From Flammeovirgaceae bacterium (GTDB lineage Bacteria > Bacteroidota > Bacteroidia > Cytophagales > Cyclobacteriaceae), in assembly GCA_003229495.1 (NCBI GenBank), contig QIEB01000528.1:1-5215 (forward strand): a stretch of DNA of 5,215 bases. The letters are read 5' to 3'. The notes under the pieces were generated by a model that was not told where the DNA came from, did no database searches, and saw only the letters and a list, made by a program, of their open reading frames with translations. Positions within the stretch are counted from its first letter, which is position 1. Each line of letters starts with the position of its first letter. A program made the position numbers and the translations under genes. This document shows positions 1-5,215 of the stretch, piece by piece.

Positions 1-1472
1 GTAGTATAGTGTTTCACCTGGTATTCAGGTAGAGGTTGGTCATAATCTCCAATTGCCTTAATAAGGTGAGGTTTAATATAGAATCCGCGATTGGCCACGA
101 TAGCAGCAAAGTTGGCCATTTGCAATGGAACCACTAGGTTTTCCCCCTCCCCAATTGAGATAGACTGTATATTTGAGAATTTCCAGTTTTTGCTCTTATA
201 GGCATTGTCATAGTAAGATACATTGGGGATCATTCCTCCCTTTTCATTAGGCAGATCAATGCCTATAGGCGAACCAAGTCCGAAACTAGCAACATGGGCC
301 CGCCATTTTTCCAATCCTATCCTGGTATCTTCGTAAGTGTCTTCTGATACTCCCTGGTTAATCATTTTTCTTGAAACCTGTACAAAATATGGGTTACACG
401 AATTGGTAATGGCGCCTTGAAGATTTTCATAGCTATGAGACCCGTGACAGGCAATAATGGCCCTGTTGCAACGCAATCTGGTTCCCTCGTTAATAACACC
501 TTCTTGCAATGCTACCAATGCTTGTATGATCTTAAATATGGATCCTGGCCGGTACATAGCCATTAGGGGACGATTGTAAAGAGGCTTAAGACTGTCTTTT
601 GACAGTAGCTTAAAGTACTCACTATAGCTACGCCCGGTGAGTAAATTAGGGTTGTAGGTAGGAGCTGATATAAAACTGAGGATCTCACCGGTTGAAGGCT
701 CAAGGGCAATAACGCTACCTACCTTTCCTTCCATAAGCGTTTCACCGTATTCCTGAAGGTTAATATCAATGGTACTGACCAGGTTTTCACCAATTTGGGG
801 TAAAGTATCCAGTCGCCCGTTCTTAAACGCTCCCTTTTCAAGACCTCTTACATTTACCATGCTATACTTTACTCCTCTTTTGCCCCTGAGAGATTCCTCG
901 TAGCTTGACTCCAAACCACTGATTCCGATATAGTCCCCTTGATGATAGTACCTGGAAGTATCCCGTTCTAATCGATACTTACTAATCTCTCCGATATAAC
1001 CGAAGGCATTGGCCATTCCATGGTAGGGGTATGCACGGACAGTTCTGGGAGTGATGTAAAATCCGGAATAATCCACCAACAGGTCCTGCATGGAGGCAAA
1101 ATCTTCATTAGAGAACTGTTTTAGAAAAATAGAAGGTTTATACCAGCTATATGATTTGGCTTTGGAAATTTTTTCCTTAAACTCATCCTTGCTAATTCCC
1201 AGTTGTCGACAAAAGTCCACGGTGTCATGAAGTACCACTTCCCGAGGTATTACCATCAGATCATAAACCGGCTTGTTGTATACGATGAGTCGATTATTCC
1301 TGTCATAGATGATGCCTCTGTAGGGGTATTCTATCAGTCGCCGCATTACGTTATTTTCAGCGGCAAGCTGATAGCTTTCATCCAGTACCTGAATAAAGAA
1401 TAGCTTGATTATAAAAATTGCCCCTATTACTATAAAAGTGAATTTAATAATATTGGGCCGGTTGTCTTTCAT
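1..1472 (-). CDS. mrdA: Penicillin-binding protein 2, cell-elongation transpeptidase (partial, C-terminus cut off by window edge)
   Basis: Class B penicillin-binding protein that cross-links peptidoglycan stem peptides during lateral wall growth. It acts in the periplasm, anchored in the inner membrane, with RodA and MreCD as partners. The reading frame is open from the ATG at 1472 to the window edge, giving 490 complete residues; bacteroidotal PBP2s usually have over 600, so the end is missing. Residues 1-7 are a short cytoplasmic tail and about 8-30 form one hydrophobic anchor. A pedestal region follows, with GISGLE at 183-188 then a LRGKRG stretch. The transpeptidase domain begins near 252 (GSVIALEP). 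The nucleophile motif is SIFK (Ser311, Lys314, in PGSIFK) and the second motif is SCN (358-360, in NSCNPYF). SIGEGE at 439-444 leads into PLQMANFAAIVANRG. The third motif, KTG, should fall just beyond the window. The start overlaps the mreD stop, so coupled translation is likely. SIGEGE has Glu where Gln is usual. Family assignment is firm; PBP2 rather than the division paralogue PBP3 is supported mainly by the mre context. Confidence 0.95.
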   Translation of the reverse strand, partial: MKDNRPNIIKFTFIVIGAIFIIKLFFIQVLDESYQLAAENNVMRRLIEYPYRGIIYDRNNRLIVYNKPVYDLMVIPREVVLHDTVDFCRQLGISKDEFKEKISKAKSYSWYKPSIFLKQFSNEDFASMQDLLVDYSGFYITPRTVRAYPYHGMANAFGYIGEISKYRLERDTSRYYHQGDYIGISGLESSYEESLRGKRGVKYSMVNVRGLEKGAFKNGRLDTLPQIGENLVSTIDINLQEYGETLMEGKVGSVIALEPSTGEILSFISAPTYNPNLLTGRSYSEYFKLLSKDSLKPLYNRPLMAMYRPGSIFKIIQALVALQEGVINEGTRLRCNRAIIACHGSHSYENLQGAITNSCNPYFVQVSRKMINQGVSEDTYEDTRIGLEKWRAHVASFGLGSPIGIDLPNEKGGMIPNVSYYDNAYKSKNWKFSNIQSISIGEGENLVVPLQMANFAAIVANRGFYIKPHLIKAIGDYDQPLPEYQVKHYT

Positions 1473-1990
1473 AACCCCCTGGATGATCGGTAAAACAAAT
1501 ATTGTAGGATGACTATTACCCAAAAAGTCAAAATAGTACTGGATATTACTTTAACGAAAGTAAATCCCAATAAGTGCAATCCACCAGCCTCAACAAAAAA
1601 TAATACTAAATGATGAATGAAAATCAGTGGTAAAGTAAATGTCAGAAACCAAATCAACCCCATGACCTTAATAGTGGGCTTCATTCCCATTTCATAGCCT
1701 CCTCTCGGTGGGACAGCTTTAGCCCAGTAGGGTCTTAGGAAGGCAATAAGCACGCAAGCCGCGGCGTGTATGCCTAAGGTGTCATAAAAGATATCTATTA
1801 ACAAACCACAAATGAACCCGATCAGTATTAACAGTACTGGTCTTGTTTCAAAGGGAAGAAGCAAAAGGAAAGCCACATACACATAGCAAAAAGCCACATT
1901 AAAGAGGACCATGTTCCGCATCACGGTTACCTGTAAAAGCAGGTACAATACAAATGAAATAATCAGCCCGGGAATGTGTCGACTATTCAT
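1469..1990 (-). CDS. mreD: Rod shape-determining membrane protein MreD
   Basis: Integral inner-membrane protein of the elongasome that works with MreC to control the PBP2-RodA synthase. The 173 residues are close to the family's usual size of about 160-175. Hydrophobic segments lie at about 8-24, 28-46, 51-68, 72-86, 108-133 and 143-166, fitting the five or six spans expected. The most recognisable stretch is GLLIDIFYDTLGIHAAA (62-78) followed by FLRP (84-87), a pattern typical of bacteroidotal MreD with Asp66, Gly73 and His75. The basic PPRGGYE loop (94-100) separates the two halves. The ATG at 1990 lies three bases after the mreC stop, with AGG a few bases upstream inside the end of mreC. 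The TGA at 1469-1471 overlaps the ATG of the PBP2 gene. MreD diverges fast, so the call rests on size, topology, this motif and the position between mreC and PBP2. Confidence 0.93.
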   Translation of the reverse strand: MNSRHIPGLIISFVLYLLLQVTVMRNMVLFNVAFCYVYVAFLLLLPFETRPVLLILIGFICGLLIDIFYDTLGIHAAACVLIAFLRPYWAKAVPPRGGYEMGMKPTIKVMGLIWFLTFTLPLIFIHHLVLFFVEAGGLHLLGFTFVKVISSTILTFWVIVILQYLFYRSSRGL

Positions 1991-1993
1991 ACG

Positions 1994-2821
1994 TTACCTA
2001 ATGACATTTTCCAATGAGTCCTTTTCGGGCTTTAAAGTATTGGATACCACGAAGACAAAAGATAACTGATCGAACTTGGTGGCAAATAAAATTTCCAAGT
2101 CATAAAAGGTACTTTCTTTCTTGATGTCAACCTTCGATACCACTCCAATCGGTACTCCCGCAGGATATACAGCATTATATCCAGAGCAGACCACACTATC
2201 TCCCACATCGATAGCTACGTGCCTGGGTACGTACAATATTTCCGCCTTTTCAGGGTCACGTCCATTCCATTTAACTGTACAAAGGGTATTGGTTCTTTTC
2301 AATAAGGCAGACGTTAACACATTTGGGTGCAAAATTGAAGTTACTGTGGCAAAGTTTGCGGATGCGGACTTAACTTTACCTACTACACCCTGGTTATTTA
2401 TTACCGCCATATTTGGTTGTATCTGGTCCGTCCGGCCTTTATCGATGGTGATGTAATTGTTGAGCCTTCTGGTGGAATTATTGATTACGCTGGCGGGAAT
2501 AAAGTTGTAATTATTTATTTTGGCCTTATCACTAGCTATGTTTTGGTTTACTTGCACCAATTGGTTTTGCAAACGGGAGAGTTGTATTTGCAGCTGGGCA
2601 TTTTCAAGTACCAGGTAATTGTTCACCTGCCGAAGCTCTAAATAGTTGCTGATATTATTATTGAAATTGTGGATGCCACCGGCAATTTTATTTGAGGAGT
2701 TTAAAAACGCAGCATTTTGGTAGTGGTTGTTTCGAATTACCAGCCAACCACTAAGAGCCTCTAACGAGATAAAAAAGAGAAAAGCCTGATATCTTACTAT
2801 AAACTGAAATAATCTGAGCAT
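1994..2821 (-). CDS. mreC: Rod shape-determining protein MreC
   Basis: Bitopic inner-membrane protein with a large periplasmic part. In studied species MreC self-associates and binds PBP2, switching it to its active state. The 275 residues match the usual length in this phylum. A short cytoplasmic tail is followed by one membrane segment at about 11-29. A helical, probably coiled-coil region spans about 60-94 (LVLENAQLQIQL and neighbouring heptads). The beta-rich core runs from about 108 to 262 and contains NYITIDKG (122-129), the PNMAVINNQGVVGKV stretch (136-150), and PAGVPIGVV further on. Residues 31-122 are strikingly asparagine-rich: 23 Asn and 9 Gln in 92 positions, with few charges. Gln133 sits where Gly is common in DGI-type sequences. 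The ATG at 2821 lies nine bases after the mreB stop, with AAGG about ten bases upstream overlapping the end of mreB. The stop is three bases before mreD, so the genes are almost certainly co-transcribed. Confidence 0.95.
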   Translation of the reverse strand: MLRLFQFIVRYQAFLFFISLEALSGWLVIRNNHYQNAAFLNSSNKIAGGIHNFNNNISNYLELRQVNNYLVLENAQLQIQLSRLQNQLVQVNQNIASDKAKINNYNFIPASVINNSTRRLNNYITIDKGRTDQIQPNMAVINNQGVVGKVKSASANFATVTSILHPNVLTSALLKRTNTLCTVKWNGRDPEKAEILYVPRHVAIDVGDSVVCSGYNAVYPAGVPIGVVSKVDIKKESTFYDLEILFATKFDQLSFVFVVSNTLKPEKDSLENVIR

Positions 2822-2830
2822 TTAAAAACC

Positions 2831-3859
2831 TTAGGTCATAAGCACAGCCTTAAAACTACTCAAGTTTTTCAAGGCAATTCCCGTACCCCGGACCACAGCT
2901 CTCAGGGGATCTTCCGCTACATGTATGGGTAATTTTGTCTTTAATGCCAGTCGTCTATCAAAGCCACGTAGTAAGGCTCCACCCCCGGTAAGATGGATTC
3001 CGTTGTCATAGATATCGGCTGAGAGTTCAGGTGGGGATAATTCCAGTGCGCGAAGTACCGCCTCTTCAATTTTTGAAACGGATTTATCTATTGCAAAGGC
3101 AATTTCCGAATAAGAGATCTTAATAACTTTAGGTATACCTGTCATAAGGTCCCTTCCTCGTATTTCATAATCGTCTGGTGCTTCATCCAGTTCGGTAAGG
3201 GCCGACCCAACCTCTATTTTGATTTTTTCTGCAGACCTTTCGCCAATGAGCAAGTTATGCTGCCGGCGCATGTAGTCTAAGATGTCCTTATTGAAAGTAT
3301 GTCCTGCGATCCTTATAGATTGGTCGGCTACTATACCCGATAATGCAATCACCGCAATTTCAGTGGTACCACCACCAATATCAACGATCATTGACCCAAT
3401 GGGCTGTTCAATGTCAATACCTATCCCTATTGCGGCTGCCAAAGGTTCCTGTATCATGTACACTTCTTTTCCACCAGCATGTTCAGCGGAGTCTCTAACC
3501 GCTCTTTTCTCAACCTCTGTGATGCCCGAGGGAATACATATTACCATACGGTGAGAGGCCGGGAAGATACGTTTTTTGTTATTATCGCTCATCTTGATCA
3601 TCCCCCGGATCATATGTTCTGCGGCGTGGAAATCTGCTATCACTCCATCCTTGAGCGGACGAATGGTTTTAATGTTTTCATGGGTTTTCTCATGCATCTG
3701 CATTGCCTCACGTCCGATGGCTAAAACTCTGTTAGTTGCTTTGTCAATGGCAATAATGGAAGGTTCGTCCAAAACGATTTTCTCTTTTTGGATGATCAGA
3801 GTGTTGGCTGTTCCCAGGTCAATAGCTATGTCACTGGTAAAAAAATCCAGAAATCCCAT
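2831..3859 (-). CDS. mreB: Rod shape-determining protein MreB, bacterial actin homologue
   Basis: Cytoplasmic actin-fold ATPase that forms short membrane-bound double filaments and orients peptidoglycan synthesis around the cell cylinder. The 342 residues are full length for the family (E. coli MreB has 347). Nucleotide-site motifs are all present: phosphate 1, DLGTANT (14-20); the RPLKDGVIADF stretch (67-77); IQEPLAAAIG with the likely catalytic Glu138; phosphate 2, DIGGGTTE (160-167); and the adenosine motif LTGGGALLRG (290-299). The N-terminus MGFLDFFTSDIAIDLGT is typical of bacteroidotal MreB and fixes the ATG at 3859. The hydrophobic MIRGMIKM segment (83-90) probably corresponds to the membrane-insertion loop. 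It heads the mre cluster, following an 83-base spacer after purH, so its promoter may lie there or in or before purH. FtsA and DnaK are distant relatives of the same fold but lack this motif set and length. No key residue is missing. Confidence 0.99.
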   Translation of the reverse strand: MGFLDFFTSDIAIDLGTANTLIIQKEKIVLDEPSIIAIDKATNRVLAIGREAMQMHEKTHENIKTIRPLKDGVIADFHAAEHMIRGMIKMSDNNKKRIFPASHRMVICIPSGITEVEKRAVRDSAEHAGGKEVYMIQEPLAAAIGIGIDIEQPIGSMIVDIGGGTTEIAVIALSGIVADQSIRIAGHTFNKDILDYMRRQHNLLIGERSAEKIKIEVGSALTELDEAPDDYEIRGRDLMTGIPKVIKISYSEIAFAIDKSVSKIEEAVLRALELSPPELSADIYDNGIHLTGGGALLRGFDRRLALKTKLPIHVAEDPLRAVVRGTGIALKNLSSFKAVLMT

Positions 3860-3875
3860 ATGTTAGTATAATCCT

Positions 3876-3908
3876 AAAAAAGTTCCGTAAATCACAGGAA
3901 TTTACAAA
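3876..3908 (-). terminator. Weak hairpin plus U-run downstream of purH (candidate terminator or attenuator)
   Basis: Read on the minus strand, GTAAAT (3905-3900) and ATTTAC (3892-3887) form a perfect six-base-pair stem around a seven-base loop. Two G-U pairs and one A-U pair can extend it to nine pairs (3908-3900 with 3892-3884). Two bases later come six consecutive Us (3881-3876). The layout, 35 bases beyond the purH stop and 17 bases before the mreB ATG, fits an intrinsic terminator. The stem is AU-rich and would be weak, so partial read-through into mreB or no function at all are both possible. Confidence 0.35.
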
Positions 3909-3913
3909 TTTGT
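3904..3913. repeat. Perfect 10-base palindrome ACAAATTTGT in the purH-mreB spacer
   Basis: The ten bases read the same on both strands and do not extend further outward. They overlap the upstream arm of the hairpin at 3884-3908. Such a site could bind a dimeric regulator, but in DNA this AT-rich a ten-base palindrome also arises by chance. No matching regulator is encoded in the window. Confidence 0.25.
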
Positions 3914-3942
3914 TTACTTAAAATACAATTAATGATTCAATT

Positions 3943-5215
3943 TTAATGTTTGAAATGTCTCACTCCGGTTAATACCATACTCATATTTTTACTGTTGCAA
4001 TAATCAATCGTTGCCTGATCTCTGATCGATCCTCCAGGTTGCACCACCGCTACAATTCCCGCCTTATTGGCAATTTCAACACAATCAGGGAATGGGAAAA
4101 ATGCATCAGAGGCCATTACCGCCCCTTTCAGGTTGAAACCAAATCGCCTTGCTTTTTCTATGGCCTGTTTTAGGGCGTCAACTCGGGACGTTTGGCCAAC
4201 ACCACTGGCCAGCAGCTGTTGATCTTTAGCAAGTACAATAGTATTTGATTTTGTGTGTTTCGCTACTTTACTGGCAAATACCAATGCTTCCAACTCCTCC
4301 CCGGTCGCCTGTCGGGAACATACCTGTTGGAAATCATCGATGGAATCGGTTTTCAAATCACGTTCCTGCAGGATGTACCCATTTAATAATGATTTTACCT
4401 GGGTCCTTTCATCTATTGTAGACTTCTGTAGCAGAAGTATTCTGTTTTTTTTCTGCGTAAGTATTTCAAGTGCAGACGCTGAAAAGGATGGTGCTATTAA
4501 TACTTCAAAGAACAAGTCCTTCATAGCCTCGGCAGCAGTTTCGGTAATTTCTCTATTGGCTATTAGAATGCCACCAAAAGCGGAAACCGTATCTGCCCCG
4601 AAGGCCTTTTCGTAGGCAAAAGCCAGGTTTTCAGCAGATGCAATGCCACAGGCATTTGTGTGTTTCAAAATGGCAAATGTAGGCTTATCCGTAAACTCCG
4701 CAATAAGCGCCACCGCTGCCTCAATATCCACCAGGTTGTTGTAGGATAGTTCTTTTCCATTCAACTGGTCAAACATATCCTCTAATTCCCCGAAAAAGTA
4801 ACCCTCTTGATGGGGATTTTCTCCATACCTTAACTTTCGGTAGTTCCGTTCGCTGACCTTTAATCTAGGAGTACCTGTGTCCTGATTAAAATAGTTAAAA
4901 ATTTGAGTGTCATAATGAGACGAAATATCAAAAGCACATGCTGCAAAATGCTTTCGTTCTTCAAGAGTGGAGTACCCTTTTCGGGCCTCCAAAAGCTCTA
5001 AAAGTGACTGGTATTGGTCACGGGAGCTAATAGTCAGGACATCCTTGAAATTCTTGGCAGCTGCCCTAATGAGTGATATTCCTCCGATATCTATCTTTTC
5101 AATAATATCTTGATCGTCAGCGCCTGATGCTACGGTTTCCCCGAACGGGTAAAGATCAACAATTACCAGGTCGATAGGGGGAATTGAATAGGATTCTAAC
5201 TGATCAATGTCTTGA
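3943..5215 (-). CDS. purH: Bifunctional phosphoribosylaminoimidazolecarboxamide formyltransferase / IMP cyclohydrolase (partial, N-terminus cut off by window edge)
   Basis: Cytoplasmic enzyme for the last two steps of de novo purine synthesis: it formylates AICAR with 10-formyltetrahydrofolate, then closes the ring to IMP. The frame is open from the window edge (first full codon at 5214) to the TAA at 3945-3943, giving 423 residues; bacteroidotal PurH has roughly 510, so about 85 N-terminal residues are missing. Visible residues 1 to about 118 are the end of the cyclohydrolase domain, with IDLVIVDLYPFGETV and IEKIDIGGISLIRAAAKNF. The formyltransferase domain follows, with RYGENPHQ (4807-4830), NGKELSYNN, the catalytic-type KHTNACG (Lys-His, 4645-4665), SAFGG, SDAFFPFPD starting at 4110, PGGSIRD and the C-terminal TGVRHFKH. 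A TTG at 4992 could be mistaken for a start, but it is an internal Leu codon: 74 upstream codons in the same frame encode conserved PurH sequence. The protein appears intact within the window. It precedes mreB in the direction of transcription. Confidence 0.98.
   Translation of the reverse strand, partial: QDIDQLESYSIPPIDLVIVDLYPFGETVASGADDQDIIEKIDIGGISLIRAAAKNFKDVLTISSRDQYQSLLELLEARKGYSTLEERKHFAACAFDISSHYDTQIFNYFNQDTGTPRLKVSERNYRKLRYGENPHQEGYFFGELEDMFDQLNGKELSYNNLVDIEAAVALIAEFTDKPTFAILKHTNACGIASAENLAFAYEKAFGADTVSAFGGILIANREITETAAEAMKDLFFEVLIAPSFSASALEILTQKKNRILLLQKSTIDERTQVKSLLNGYILQERDLKTDSIDDFQQVCSRQATGEELEALVFASKVAKHTKSNTIVLAKDQQLLASGVGQTSRVDALKQAIEKARRFGFNLKGAVMASDAFFPFPDCVEIANKAGIVAVVQPGGSIRDQATIDYCNSKNMSMVLTGVRHFKH

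Larger units (their letters stand above)
3860..3942 (-). promoter_or_regulatory. purH-mreB intergenic spacer, possible mre promoter region
   Basis: This AT-rich 83-base gap is the only non-coding interval above ten bases and the natural place for a promoter of the mre genes. On the minus strand a TTTG (3908-3905) could be read as the -33 element of the Bacteroidota housekeeping promoter, but I see no good TAnnTTTG at the expected distance. A TATACT lies only about eight bases before the mreB ATG, too close for an ordinary leader. An AGGA about twelve bases upstream of the ATG is a poor ribosome site, as is common in this phylum. The spacer also holds a hairpin with a T-run and a palindrome, listed separately. 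Promoter activity is therefore inferred from position only. Confidence 0.35.

Noticed and set aside
1203..1403. Open frame of 66 codons on the plus strand
   Set aside because: It lies wholly antisense to the N-terminal part of the PBP2 gene and its translation resembles no family I recognise.
2121..2641. Two overlapping open frames on the plus strand opposite mreC
   Set aside because: Both are antisense to a clearly conserved gene, and their products show no recognisable domain or gene-like context.
3282..3866. Three plus-strand open frames opposite mreB
   Set aside because: They are shadows of a highly conserved coding sequence and overlap each other in different frames.
3862..3872. TATACT as a -10 promoter element for mreB
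   Set aside because: It is only about eight bases from the ATG, has no convincing -35 partner, and Bacteroidota use a different promoter consensus.
4253..4615. Plus-strand open frame of 120 codons opposite purH
   Set aside because: It is antisense to the formyltransferase domain of PurH, and its Ser- and Cys-rich product looks like reversed coding sequence.
4990..4992. TTG as the start codon of a shorter 349-residue PurH
   Set aside because: The frame continues upstream to the window edge and encodes conserved cyclohydrolase-domain sequence, so this TTG is an internal Leu codon.
1..5215. Search for an undescribed system, mobile element, CRISPR array, tRNA or tandem repeats
   Set aside because: The strand is almost fully accounted for by five conserved housekeeping genes; I saw no repeat array, terminal inverted repeats, transposase, RNA gene or unknown gene.

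Overview
The window reads as an ordinary, well-conserved chromosomal segment of a Bacteroidota bacterium. The overall style of MreC, MreD and the PBP2 suggests Cytophagales or a relative, but that is a tentative impression from protein character and gene order, not a computed placement. Every gene lies on the minus strand, so the biological order runs from the right end to the left: purH (cut at the right edge), mreB, mreC, mreD, then the gene for the cell-elongation transpeptidase PBP2 (mrdA type, cut at the left edge).

Right part (3943-5215): the C-terminal roughly five sixths of the bifunctional purine enzyme PurH. An AT-rich spacer of 83 bases (3860-3942) separates it from mreB. The spacer holds a weak hairpin followed by six Us and a short perfect palindrome, and it is the only non-coding gap of any size. 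Middle part (1469-3859): mreB, mreC and mreD packed with gaps of 9 and 3 bases. Left part (1-1472): the PBP2 gene, whose ATG overlaps the mreD stop codon in an ATGA arrangement. No gene-free stretch reaches 300 bases.

MreB, MreC, MreD and PBP2 belong to one machine, the elongasome or Rod complex. MreB is the cytoplasmic actin-like filament. MreC and MreD are membrane partners that organise and activate the synthase. PBP2 cross-links the lateral-wall peptidoglycan. In this phylum rodA, the glycosyltransferase partner of PBP2, often comes next; it would lie beyond base 1 and is not visible. PurH makes IMP and has no known role in wall growth; its position next to mreB looks like conserved neighbourhood rather than shared function.

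I found no mobile element, CRISPR array, RNA gene, tandem repeat, frameshift or evidence of an undescribed system. The points worth a second look are small: the spacer hairpin, the asparagine-rich MreC, two conservative-motif variants in PBP2, and the tight translational coupling of the mre genes.
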